From Lachnospiraceae bacterium (GTDB lineage Bacteria > Bacillota_A > Clostridia > Lachnospirales > Lachnospiraceae), in contig JAGACI010000107.1 of the NCBI GenBank assembly GCA_017614185.1, forward strand, positions 1 through 23,735: DNA of 23,735 nucleotides. Reading direction: 5' to 3'. Position numbers and translations under genes: made by a program. The notes below the pieces were generated by a model. That model was not told where the DNA came from, did no database searches, and saw nothing but the letters and a program-made list of their open reading frames with translations. Shown here in pieces: positions 14,921 through 22,649 of this stretch. Position 1 is the stretch's first letter, and each line of letters begins with the position of its first letter.

Positions 14921-16162
14921 TCATGCGTCTTTACGCTTTATCTCAACTATGAGCACTGTATCCTGCTCATAAGTCCTTCCTGTTTCGCTTCGTATCAAAT
15001 CCACGTTTGAAACCTCAACTCTGTAGAGGTCCAAAAGCTCGCCCTTATCATTTAATATGGACGCCAAACCGTGGAAACCGTATGCCTTTCCGTCATGCAT
15101 GCCTAAATAGAGCATAACATGACCCGGGCACAACAAAAGTGAACCGGGCTGAACGCTATTATAATCTATACTGTCCGTCCGGTCAATAGCGTGTCTCTTA
15201 ATTTTTCGCATGTCGATGGTATCTCTTGGCAGAGTAAAGCCGAAGCAATTGTACACTGCGTTAACGATTCCGGAGCAATCCGAATGTCCGTATTTGCCAC
15301 CCCATGAGAACTGGTCACCAAGCAGTTTAAACGCCTGGGTAACAACGTTCTTGGTGGTGTAAGGCAGATACCCCTGATGCATGTCTATGTCAAGTTTGGA
15401 ATTGACAAATCGAAGTCCACCGTCGATGGTTCTTGTCGGAATTCTTAAATTTCCGTCCATGTCGGTAGGAATCTTGGTTCCGACGTACAGTTTCATCTTT
15501 ACGCCGAGAACATCACATGATTTGTGTTCGGTGATAATCACAAATCTGGGAGATAAAATATAATCCTCCCATATACTTCTCTGGCAGGTCGCCAGACAGA
15601 TCTTTTTAACCCAGCCTCTGTAGTTCTTGGACTGAGCATATACCCACTTTTTGTCCTCAGACGTATGATAAATCAAAACCGGTTCGCCGAGTGTAAGCTG
15701 GGTTCCCTGAAGCTGATCGATACATTTCTCTGAGAGGAAACTTCCATCCTCCGTTCCCGCTTTGGTGGTCGGGTAGTAACGCATATCGGCAGGACAGGTC
15801 GCAAGCCCGCAGGTTACGGTTACCTGATCGGGTATTGCCTCAAGTGCCTGCGCATCTTCAAGGTCTTTTATGTCAGCGGGAGTAACCCTTTCGTCAGCAA
15901 GATAAGTCGCGTCGTCAAGGCTTTGTGCGCTTGTGATCATCTCGACAAGCTTATCCTTGGACACACTGTGTGGAGCCTTGAGAAGATTGACCACACCCAT
16001 GTTGCCCTCTTCCTCAAGGTAACGGTTATATTCCTCGATTTCCTCCTGACTCATGATGACGGAATCGTCAAGATCCCAAAAATCAACCGAGGTCATTTCC
16101 TGTGTTGCCGATCCGGTAATCGGCGCTATAGGATTTCTTCCGGGATACTCCGTATTAGTCAT
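14921..16162 (-). CDS. NlpC/P60 cysteine peptidase with SH3-like domains, no signal peptide
   Basis: The C-terminal domain (about 270-410) is NlpC/P60: GGKYGHSDCSG with catalytic Cys296, then PGHVMLYLG with His348 and a further His364 as the likely third residue. Residues about 115-265 look like two bacterial SH3 domains (WVYAQSKNYRGWVKK is a clear piece), as in YkfC-type gamma-D-glutamyl-diamino-acid peptidases. The first 110 residues are acidic and polar with no hydrophobic signal, so the enzyme may act in the cytoplasm on imported muropeptides, or leave the cell another way. No strong ribosome binding site is visible before the ATG; the gap to the permease gene is 9 bases. It is the fifth gene of the transporter operon. 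The family call is firm, the location and substrate are inferred. Confidence 0.87.
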   Translation of the reverse strand: MTNTEYPGRNPIAPITGSATQEMTSVDFWDLDDSVIMSQEEIEEYNRYLEEEGNMGVVNLLKAPHSVSKDKLVEMITSAQSLDDATYLADERVTPADIKDLEDAQALEAIPDQVTVTCGLATCPADMRYYPTTKAGTEDGSFLSEKCIDQLQGTQLTLGEPVLIYHTSEDKKWVYAQSKNYRGWVKKICLATCQRSIWEDYILSPRFVIITEHKSCDVLGVKMKLYVGTKIPTDMDGNLRIPTRTIDGGLRFVNSKLDIDMHQGYLPYTTKNVVTQAFKLLGDQFSWGGKYGHSDCSGIVNAVYNCFGFTLPRDTIDMRKIKRHAIDRTDSIDYNSVQPGSLLLCPGHVMLYLGMHDGKAYGFHGLASILNDKGELLDLYRVEVSNVDLIRSETGRTYEQDTVLIVEIKRKDA

Positions 16163-16171
16163 AGAAATATT

Positions 16172-17158
16172 TTAGCGTTCTTCTCTAAAGTACGCAAGTC
16201 CCAAGGATGCAGGCGGCTGGCTCTCCCTCTTGCTCCTTATTGATGTGATGACAAGTACAACAAGTGTAACCACGTAAGGAATCATCTTGTAAAGTTCCTT
16301 TATCTCCATGTGATCCATTCCTGTGGGAATGAAAAGATAAAGAATATAGAGTCCGCCGAAAAGAATGGATGCAAATACGCCTACGCTCGGTCTCCAGATA
16401 GTGAAGATTACGAGTGCGATTGCAAGCCAGCCTCTGTCACCGAATGCATCGTTTGACCAGACGCCGCATGCATAGTCCATTACGTAATACAAACCGCCAA
16501 GTCCCGCAATCATACATCCTATGCAGGTTGCAAAGTATTTGTATCTTGTAACGTTAATTCCGGCTGCATCGGCTGTTGTCGGGCTCTCACCCACAGCTCT
16601 TAAATGAAGGCCGACTCTTGTATGTCTTATTATCCTTGAGGTGATAAATGCTATGGCTATAGAAGCATAAGCAAGGAATCCATAGGATAAAAAGATTTTG
16701 CCAAACCATCCGAGCTTATCCGCAAAGGGAAGCGAATGGGAGAAATATGCGCTTGTTTTTGAAAGTGCAATCGAAGGAACATCACTGCCCGAAAGCTTTA
16801 TAAGTGAACCTCCGAAGAAGTTACCGAATCCGATACCAAACGTCGTCATCGCAAGACCGGTAACGTTCTGATTGGCTCTTAAGGTTACAGTCAGGAAGCA
16901 ATAAATAAGTCCCATGATAAGCGAGCCTGCAAGTGAGCAAAGAAGAGGAATCGCAATCGCAAGGAAGGGATTGATACTTCCTGTCTGCTCATAGAAGAAA
17001 GAACCGATAACTCCGCTTATCGCACCAACGTACATTACGCCGGGGATTCCTAAGTTTAAGTTTCCGGCTTTCTCTGTCAGTGTCTCACCTGTACTTCCGT
17101 ACAAAAGAGGAATACCCTGTACAACTGCTCTGGGTATAAAGGCTACCAAATCAATCAT
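16172..17158 (-). CDS. Nucleoside-type ABC transporter permease (NupQ/YufQ-like)
   Basis: An integral membrane subunit of 328 residues with about eight to ten hydrophobic spans, of the branched-chain/ribose permease superfamily. GETLTEKAGNLNLGIPGVMY near the start and GESPTTADAAGINVTRYKY in the middle are the characteristic elements of the shorter permease in BMP-type nucleoside importers. The ATG lies only 2 bases after the stop of the partner permease, with GGAGG overlapping that gene's end. Together the two permeases should form the heteromeric channel for purine nucleosides. B. subtilis NupNOPQ (guanosine uptake) is the closest named system I can suggest. Confidence 0.9.
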   Translation of the reverse strand: MIDLVAFIPRAVVQGIPLLYGSTGETLTEKAGNLNLGIPGVMYVGAISGVIGSFFYEQTGSINPFLAIAIPLLCSLAGSLIMGLIYCFLTVTLRANQNVTGLAMTTFGIGFGNFFGGSLIKLSGSDVPSIALSKTSAYFSHSLPFADKLGWFGKIFLSYGFLAYASIAIAFITSRIIRHTRVGLHLRAVGESPTTADAAGINVTRYKYFATCIGCMIAGLGGLYYVMDYACGVWSNDAFGDRGWLAIALVIFTIWRPSVGVFASILFGGLYILYLFIPTGMDHMEIKELYKMIPYVVTLVVLVITSIRSKRESQPPASLGLAYFREER

Positions 17159-17160
17159 CT

Positions 17161-18261
17161 TTATTTTGCCTCCTTTCCTGCTTTTTTACGAAAAGTAACT
17201 TTATAAGTAATGAAAAACTCACATCCGATTACGAAGAAAAGAATAATTCCCGTAAGTATATCCGAGAATGACTGGTTAAGGCTGAATGCTGTCGAAATCT
17301 CGCCTGCACCTCTTCCGAGGAATACAATAAGGAAGCTTGTAAGAATCATTCCGAGGGGATTAAACTTTGCAAGCCATGAAACCATTACGGCGGTGAAGCC
17401 CTGGCCTCCGGCGATTGTCGTTGTTACGGTATGGTTGATTCCTCCGACTAAGAGAAGTCCTGCCAGGCCGCACACGGCACCGGATAAAATCATGGTTCTG
17501 ATGATTACTTTTTCTACCTTGATTCCGACGTAGCGCGCTGTATGCTCACTTTCGCCGACAACGGAAATCTCATATCCATGCTTTGAATAATTAAGGTAGA
17601 TATACATTAATACCGTGGATACCACAGCTATGATTATGCATAAGAGATATTTGTTACCGACCTCGGGAAGCCATCCTGCGTTTGTGGACTGGTTGATGAT
17701 TCCGATTTTACCGGATCCCTTGGGTACTTCCCAAAGAATGGTAAAGTAGGCAACAAGCTGCATGGCTATATAGTTCATCATGAGAGTACAAAGTGTTTCG
17801 TTTGTATTCCATTTTGCCTTAAAGAGTGCGGGTACAAGTCCCCAGATTCCGCCGGCTGCGATACTTGAGATAACCATGCATACAATCACTGCACCCGAAG
17901 GAAGCTTTTCACCGAGGCAAATCATACATGCAGCGGCTGCAAGAGCACCTGCAAGAACCTGTCCCTCACCTCCGACGTTCCAGAATCTCATTCTGAATGC
18001 AGGGGTAACGGCAAGGGAAATGATAAGGAGAATACTGATATCCTGGAGGGATATCCATGATTTTCTCGATGTTCCGAATGCACCTGTAACAATTGTTTTG
18101 TAAACATCTATGGGATTAAGTCCGGTAAGTGCCGTTGTAAGGATTCCGCTTACAATGAGTGCAAGAATGATTGCACCGATTCTTATTCCCCAGGCAACAT
18201 ACCATCTGACTTCTCCGCGCTTTACTATATGTAAAAACGGTTCTTTGGCTTTAGTGTTCAT
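17161..18261 (-). CDS. Nucleoside-type ABC transporter permease (NupP/YufP-like)
   Basis: The larger permease subunit, 366 residues with about nine or ten spans. GFRMRFWNVGGEGQ-like sequence (FRMRFWNVGGEGQVLAG), LMMNYIA and VVGESEHTARYVGI are the family marks. The start is the ATG at 18261; a TTG one codon earlier (18264) is also in frame, but GGAGGGGAGGG is well placed for the ATG. It overlaps the end of the ATPase gene by 11 bases, so the two are translationally coupled. Works with the ATPase at 18251-19786 and the permease at 16172-17158. Confidence 0.9.
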   Translation of the reverse strand: MNTKAKEPFLHIVKRGEVRWYVAWGIRIGAIILALIVSGILTTALTGLNPIDVYKTIVTGAFGTSRKSWISLQDISILLIISLAVTPAFRMRFWNVGGEGQVLAGALAAAACMICLGEKLPSGAVIVCMVISSIAAGGIWGLVPALFKAKWNTNETLCTLMMNYIAMQLVAYFTILWEVPKGSGKIGIINQSTNAGWLPEVGNKYLLCIIIAVVSTVLMYIYLNYSKHGYEISVVGESEHTARYVGIKVEKVIIRTMILSGAVCGLAGLLLVGGINHTVTTTIAGGQGFTAVMVSWLAKFNPLGMILTSFLIVFLGRGAGEISTAFSLNQSFSDILTGIILFFVIGCEFFITYKVTFRKKAGKEAK

Positions 18262-19786
18262 CAAAGCCCTCCCCTCCGATTCTTGTCATCATCATACCTA
18301 CTTTATTCTTGGTGGCTGTTCTTCCGTCAAGAATTCCGCTGACCTTTCCGCCGCACATAACAAGGATTCTGTCTGAAATCTCAAGCAGTACATCCAGATC
18401 CTCGCCGACGTAAATTACTGCGACTCCGGCCTTTTTCTGCTGATTGATAAGATCATAGATTGTATATGAGGAGTTAATATCAAGGCCTCTTACCGCATAA
18501 GCCGTAAGCAAAACCTTGGGTGCGGATGCGATTTCACGTCCGACCAGAACCTTTTGAACATTACCGCCGGAGAGTCTCCTTACGGGAGTTGAAATACCGG
18601 GAGTAACGACATCAAGCTCTTTAACTACTTTCTTGGCAAGTTTTCTGGGCGCCTTTCTGTCTGTGAAAGGTGTGTGTCCCTTTCTGAAGGAACGAAGCAT
18701 CATGTTGTCGGACATGTCCATGTTTCCGACAAGTCCCATTCCGAGTCTGTCCTCGGGGACGAAGGAAAGGGTTACGCCCATCTCCTGAATCTGTCTCGGG
18801 TCTTTCTTAAGAAGTTCTTCCTTGGTTCCGTCATCTTCTATGTAGCATACGCTTCCTGCCTCTGTAGGCTGAAGTCCTGCGATTGCCTCAAGAAGTTCCT
18901 TCTGACCGCATCCGGAAATTCCCGCGATACCAAGGATTTCTCCTGAGTTTGCCGTAAAGGATACATCCTCAAGTTTAAGGATTCCGTCCTCATTTCTTAC
19001 TGTAAGATTCTTGACCTCAATCCTGGGCTTGGGATCGACGGGATCAGGTCTTTCTATATTTAATTCCACCGCATGTCCGACCATCATCTCGGTCATCTCC
19101 TGCGGGTTCGTTTCACTCGTCTTTAGTTCGCCCACATATGTGCCCTTACGAAGGACTGCCACTCTGTCAGAAATAGCCTGAACCTCGTGCATCTTGTGGG
19201 TAATGATAATAATGGATTTGCCGTCCTCTTTCATGTTCCTTAGAACGTCAAAAAGTTTCTCTGTCTCCTGAGGCGTAAGAACCGCTGTGGGCTCATCGAG
19301 AATAAGGATGTCTGCGCCTCTGTATAAAACCTTAACTATTTCAACTGTCTGCTTCTCTGAAACAGACATATCGTAGACCTTCTGATCGGGGTCTACGTCA
19401 AAGCCGTACTTTTTGCTGATTTCTCTGATTTTGGCGGAAGCTTTCTTAAGATCAAGCTTTCCGTCGAGTCCAAGGATGATATTTTCGGTGGCTGTAAGCA
19501 CGTCAACGAGCTTGAAATGCTGGTGAACCATACCTATTCCAAGTTCAAAGGCGTCTCTGGGAGAAGCAATAACTTTTTCTTCATTTCCAATAAAAATACG
19601 GCCCTCATCGGGATAGTAAATACCGGAAAGCATGTTCATAAGAGTTGTTTTACCGCTTCCGTTCTCTCCGAGAAGTGCCAGAATCTCTCCCTTATATATG
19701 GTTAAATCAACCTTATCGTTGGCAACAATATCTCCAAATCTTTTTGTGATATTTTTCATTGTTACCGCAGCGACTTTTGTTTCCAC
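18251..19786 (-). CDS. Nucleoside-type ABC transporter ATPase, two nucleotide-binding domains (NupO/YufO-like)
   Basis: The energising subunit of the importer, 511 residues with two fused ABC domains. Domain 1 has Walker A GENGSGKTT (40-48), a degenerate signature SVSEKQ (141-146) and Walker B LILDEPT (161-167). Domain 2 has an intact signature RLSGGNVQK (404-412), but its P-loop place reads GISGCGQKE (289-297) without the GKT/S, and its Walker B place reads LLTAYAVRGLD without Asp-Glu, so only one composite site is expected to hydrolyse ATP, as in this family. The start is a GTG at 19784-19786 with AGGAGAAAAAAG in front; the open frame continues 98 codons further, but that part is the antisense of the lipoprotein gene's neighbourhood and is not coding. 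Confidence 0.92.
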   Translation of the reverse strand: METKVAAVTMKNITKRFGDIVANDKVDLTIYKGEILALLGENGSGKTTLMNMLSGIYYPDEGRIFIGNEEKVIASPRDAFELGIGMVHQHFKLVDVLTATENIILGLDGKLDLKKASAKIREISKKYGFDVDPDQKVYDMSVSEKQTVEIVKVLYRGADILILDEPTAVLTPQETEKLFDVLRNMKEDGKSIIIITHKMHEVQAISDRVAVLRKGTYVGELKTSETNPQEMTEMMVGHAVELNIERPDPVDPKPRIEVKNLTVRNEDGILKLEDVSFTANSGEILGIAGISGCGQKELLEAIAGLQPTEAGSVCYIEDDGTKEELLKKDPRQIQEMGVTLSFVPEDRLGMGLVGNMDMSDNMMLRSFRKGHTPFTDRKAPRKLAKKVVKELDVVTPGISTPVRRLSGGNVQKVLVGREIASAPKVLLTAYAVRGLDINSSYTIYDLINQQKKAGVAVIYVGEDLDVLLEISDRILVMCGGKVSGILDGRTATKNKVGMMMTRIGGEGFDEH

Positions 19787-19811
19787 CTTTTTTCTCCTCT
19801 CGCGAAAATGA

Positions 19812-19837
19812 GGGCGGCGCGAGGAATCGCACCGCCC
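19812..19837 (-). other. GC-rich intercistronic stem-loop
   Basis: An 11-bp stem (19812-19822 with 19827-19837) and a 4-base loop lie between the lipoprotein and ATPase genes. The one imperfect pair is C-A on the plus strand but G-U on the minus strand, so it is shaped for the operon mRNA. It may protect the lipoprotein message or partly terminate, giving more binding protein than ATPase. Confidence 0.65.
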
Positions 19838-19850
19838 CTGCATATCAGTA

Positions 19851-19879
19851 ATTATAACATCAACCGAAGTTTGTGTTAA
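19851..19879 (-). promoter_or_regulatory. Candidate internal promoter before the ABC ATPase gene
   Basis: TTAACA (19874-19879, 5/6), a 17-bp spacer and TATAAT (19851-19856, 6/6) with an extended TGT before the -10. It straddles the lipoprotein stop codon. The expected start near 19844 is just before the stem-loop at 19812-19837. It is a closer match than most promoters in this window, but position inside an operon makes chance possible. Confidence 0.5.
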
Positions 19880-21134
19880 GAAGTGTAATGCCGTCGATCT
19901 GTACGTCGAAGTAAGGAGCTGAACGGAAATCCTCTCCTGACTCTGAGAAGTAACCGTCAACGATAACTTCGTGGTCACCTTCGTAGTTAGCATCTGTGTC
20001 AACGTCAGCCATGTAAGAATCAAGCTTAGCACCGTTAACTGTGAATGCTGCTGTATCGAATACGTGAAGCTTTCCTGCAATCATGTCAGCCTTAGCAGCG
20101 TCGATTGCATCCTGAGTTCCCTCTGCTGCAGCACCGCCGAGCTCTGTAAGAAGAACTGACTCTGTTGAAAGAGTACCTGTCCAGTCTGCAGGAATCTCTG
20201 TACCGTCGATTGCGCTCTTGATAGCGAACTCGAAGTAAGGAGCCCAGTTGATTCTTGAAGAAACGATGAATGTGTTAGGGCAAGCAGAAGCTGTTGAACC
20301 GTTGTAAGAAACATCGGGAACGCCTGCTGTCTCACAAGCTGTAGGAGCACCCATTGAATCTGCGTGCTGGCTGATAAGTACGCAACCGTCGTTGATGAGG
20401 TTGTTAGCGCCTTCCTTCTCAGCTGTCTCATCGTACCATGAACCTGTGAATGTAACTTCCATTGTAGCTGAAGGGCAAACGCTTCTTGCGCCAAGGAAGA
20501 ATGATGTGTAACCGGAAATAACCTCAGCGTATGTGAATGCGCCTACGTAACCGATCTTGCAGTCATCCTCGGTGATCTCGCCGTTAGCGATCATCTCGTT
20601 AAGCTTCATACCTGCAGCGATACCTGCAAGGTAACGGCCTTCGTAGATAGAAGCGAAAGCGTTGTGATAGTTTGAAAGGCCTTCTGTGTGAGCCTTGGTA
20701 CCTGTAGCGTGGCAGAACTGAACATCAGGGAATTCCTTAGCTGCCTCAATCATGTAATCCTCGTGACCGAAAGAATCAGCAAATACTGCGATACAACCTG
20801 CATCTGCAAGTTCACAAGCAGCGTCCTGACATTCCTGACCCTCGGGAATGTTTGTCTTGAAAATACCCTGTACTCCAAGTTTATCGCAAGCCTCTTTAGC
20901 TGCGTTGATGAAGTTCAAGTCATATGTTGAGTTCTCATCGTGAAGGAAGATGAAACCAACTTTTACGTCAGCAGCTGCTGTCTCTGTAGCTTCTGTAGCT
21001 GCCTCTGTTGTCTCAGTGCTCTCAGCTGTTTCAGCTGTTTCTGCTGCAGTGTTGGATGCTGTATTGTCCGCACCACACGCACAGAGAGCAAACACCATTG
21101 ACATTGCAAGTAATAATGCTGTGATCTTTTTCAT
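19860..21134 (-). CDS. BMP-family nucleoside-binding lipoprotein
   Basis: The extracytoplasmic binding component of the importer, 424 residues. A signal peptide (MKKITALLLAMSMVFALCAC) ends in a lipobox-like L-C-A-C with Cys20. A low-complexity Thr/Ala/Glu linker (about 22-52) leads to the BMP/PnrA-like domain: VKVGFIFLHDENSTYD, FADSFGHEDYM, FCHATGTK, EGRYLAGIAAGM, VGAFTYAEVISGYTSFFLGA. The start is the ATG at 21134 with AAGAGGAGAAA in front; an in-frame codon 14 residues earlier lacks support. It is the first gene behind the guanine riboswitch, so purine nucleoside (perhaps guanosine) is the likely ligand. PnrA-type members bind purine nucleosides; others in the family bind riboflavin, so specificity rests on the riboswitch. 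Confidence 0.93.
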   Translation of the reverse strand: MKKITALLLAMSMVFALCACGADNTASNTAAETAETAESTETTEAATEATETAAADVKVGFIFLHDENSTYDLNFINAAKEACDKLGVQGIFKTNIPEGQECQDAACELADAGCIAVFADSFGHEDYMIEAAKEFPDVQFCHATGTKAHTEGLSNYHNAFASIYEGRYLAGIAAGMKLNEMIANGEITEDDCKIGYVGAFTYAEVISGYTSFFLGARSVCPSATMEVTFTGSWYDETAEKEGANNLINDGCVLISQHADSMGAPTACETAGVPDVSYNGSTASACPNTFIVSSRINWAPYFEFAIKSAIDGTEIPADWTGTLSTESVLLTELGGAAAEGTQDAIDAAKADMIAGKLHVFDTAAFTVNGAKLDSYMADVDTDANYEGDHEVIVDGYFSESGEDFRSAPYFDVQIDGITLLNTNFG

Positions 21135-21201
21135 TACTTTTTCTCCTCTTATTATTTGTAAGTTATTTATCTCCACCCCTTAGGGGAAAGATTCGGGGAA
21201 A

Positions 21202-21248
21202 TAAAAAATGCATTGATTCAATGAAAAATGTCTCTACGAATCAATGCA
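21202..21248 (-). terminator. Guanine riboswitch terminator
   Basis: A perfect 11-bp stem (21238-21248 with 21209-21219) with an 18-base loop is followed on the minus strand by TTTTTT. It sits between the purine aptamer and the lipoprotein gene, as expected for an OFF switch. Its loop holds an 8-base segment (21230-21237) complementary to the aptamer's J2/3 strand. Confidence 0.9.
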
Positions 21249-21273
21249 AAAAGAATGGCCCTATGCCATCAAA

Positions 21274-21339
21274 TCGATAGTCCGGTCATTTACGGTGCCG
21301 GGTAGAGACTTCAAATCCGTATTATTTGATTTATATCGA
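21274..21339 (-). promoter_or_regulatory. Purine (guanine-type) riboswitch aptamer
   Basis: The minus strand shows P1 (TCGATA with TATCGA), P2 (CAAAT/ATTTG) closed by an AATACGG loop, the J2/3 strand GTCTCTACC, P3 (CCGG/CCGG) closed by CACCGTAAATGA, and J3/1 GGACTAT. Loop GG and CC residues for the L2-L3 kiss are present. The C in GGAC matches position 74 and predicts guanine rather than adenine. The gene controlled is a nucleoside importer, which agrees. Confidence 0.93.
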
Positions 21340-21345
21340 GATGAT

Positions 21346-21373
21346 ATTAAATTTTACGAAACAAGAATATCAA
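21346..21373 (-). promoter_or_regulatory. Promoter of the riboswitch-controlled transporter operon
   Basis: TTGATA (21368-21373, 5/6), a 16-bp spacer and TTTAAT (21346-21351, 5/6). The expected start is at about 21339, right at the first base of aptamer P1. An alternative (TTGTTT with TATTCT further upstream) is weaker. Confidence 0.6.
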
Positions 21374-21446
21374 ATTGCGTTCCAAAAAACAATAGTGCAA
21401 AATGATGATTTATGAAACAAATTTAATTTTACTCTTGTAATAATAA

Positions 21447-22037
21447 CTAACCCTGTTGAGGTCTGAAGGTAATGGTGCCTGTAGAAGCATCCATTCCGTC
21501 TATAATTGCAAGAGATTCAAGCTGGTAGCCAAGATTTCTGATGGTTCTTCCGCCTACCTGGAAGCCCTTCTCTATTGCAATTCCGATTCCCTCAACTTCT
21601 GCGCCGGCCTCCATTGCAATCTGGATAAGGCCCTGAAGCGCGCATCCGTTTGCAAGGAAATCATCTATTATAAGGAGCTTGTCGTCTGAGTTTAAGAATT
21701 TCTTGGAAACGATAACGTTGTTGATATTTTTGTGGGTGAAAGATTCAACCTCAGCCATGTACATATCGCCGTCAAGGTTAATGCTTCTTGTCTTCTTGGC
21801 AAAAACAACGGGACAGTTGTTAAAATGTCTTGCAACGGCTGTGGCGATTCCGATTCCGGATGCCTCGATTGTGAGAATCTTGTTAATCTCCTTGCCTGCA
21901 AATCTCTTTGCAAACTCTTCGCCCATCTTATCAAACAAAGCCACATCCATCTGGTGATTAAGGAAGCTGTCTACCTTAAGTACGTTTCCTTCCTTTACAA
22001 CACCGTCTTTAACAATACGCTCTTCCAAAAAATTCAT
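21447..22037 (-). CDS. xpt: Xanthine phosphoribosyltransferase
   Basis: A purine salvage enzyme that makes XMP from xanthine and PRPP in the cytoplasm. The 196 residues match the Xpt family (about 190). The PRPP loop is [11 protein letters not shown] (121-131), followed by [16 protein letters not shown] (56-65) and the KKTRSINL stretch are also typical. The ATG is preceded by GAGGTCGG, which overlaps the stop of the phosphatase-like gene nine bases upstream, so the two are coupled. No purine riboswitch precedes it; the guanine riboswitch lies just after it and serves the transporter operon. No clear terminator follows the stop. Confidence 0.94.
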   Translation of the reverse strand: MNFLEERIVKDGVVKEGNVLKVDSFLNHQMDVALFDKMGEEFAKRFAGKEINKILTIEASGIGIATAVARHFNNCPVVFAKKTRSINLDGDMYMAEVESFTHKNINNVIVSKKFLNSDDKLLIIDDFLANGCALQGLIQIAMEAGAEVEGIGIAIEKGFQVGGRTIRNLGYQLESLAIIDGMDASTGTITFRPQQG

Positions 22038-22046
22038 ATTCCGACC

Positions 22047-22628
22047 TCATCTAACATTCTTTGAATCTACAAAGTCCAGGAATTTCTCCATGTACTCTCT
22101 TTTGGGAATGACTACATTTATATCAAGTCCCTCATGTTCCTTAACAAAAGCCGTAAGCTTTTCCCTAAGATTATCTGCGGTGAGTACATAATTGTCAACT
22201 ATATATTTGCGATCGTACCCCGCGCGTCTTAAAAGCATTGCCGATACAACTCCGGTTCGGTCTTTACCTGCATTGCAAAAGTATAAGACATTGCTTTTGC
22301 AGTTCTCGATGAAGTTTAAGATGTTTATCAGATTGTCATCGACCATCATGCTGTAGGCAATCGGTACATCTGCCGGTGTCGGAGGAACCTGCATTCCCAC
22401 GGTAACGGGCATATGACGGTAATCAAAGCCTTCCTCATCTTCAAGCCTGCAGCGCTTCTCCTTGCAGTTTGCTTCATCTCTGAAGTCCACCACTGTCGTA
22501 ATATTATTATCTTTTAACCACTTAACATCCTTATCTGTAAGAATCTCAGGGAATTCGCTTCTTACGTAACGCAAACTCCCCGGAATAACTTCTCTTGTGT
22601 TTAATGTGTTTTCAAAAAAACTGCTCAC
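22047..22628 (-). CDS. Tyrosine-phosphatase-family protein (Y_phosphatase3-like)
   Basis: A predicted cysteine-based phosphatase of 193 residues. The catalytic CX5R loop is CNAGKDRTG with Cys118 and Arg124; VVDFRDEAN (46-54) is the usual preceding element of this group, and the N-terminus has GSLRYVRS, where related proteins often read GxxYRS. The substrate could be phosphotyrosine, a phosphoinositide-like or a nucleotide compound; it cannot be told here. The start codon is GTG at 22626-22628 with GAAGGG nine bases upstream. It sits between the EpsG-like gene (21 bases away) and xpt. Bacterial tyrosine phosphatases often accompany polysaccharide genes, which fits the EpsG neighbour but not xpt. 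Confidence 0.85.
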   Translation of the reverse strand: MSSFFENTLNTREVIPGSLRYVRSEFPEILTDKDVKWLKDNNITTVVDFRDEANCKEKRCRLEDEEGFDYRHMPVTVGMQVPPTPADVPIAYSMMVDDNLINILNFIENCKSNVLYFCNAGKDRTGVVSAMLLRRAGYDRKYIVDNYVLTADNLREKLTAFVKEHEGLDINVVIPKREYMEKFLDFVDSKNVR

Positions 22629-22649
22629 TTCAAATTACCCTTCTTTTAT

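Noticed and set aside
19787..20080. 98-codon N-terminal extension of the ABC ATPase
   Set aside because: It overlaps the lipoprotein gene on the same strand in another frame and is Ser/Thr/Leu-rich noise; the GTG at 19786 with AGGAG is the proper start.
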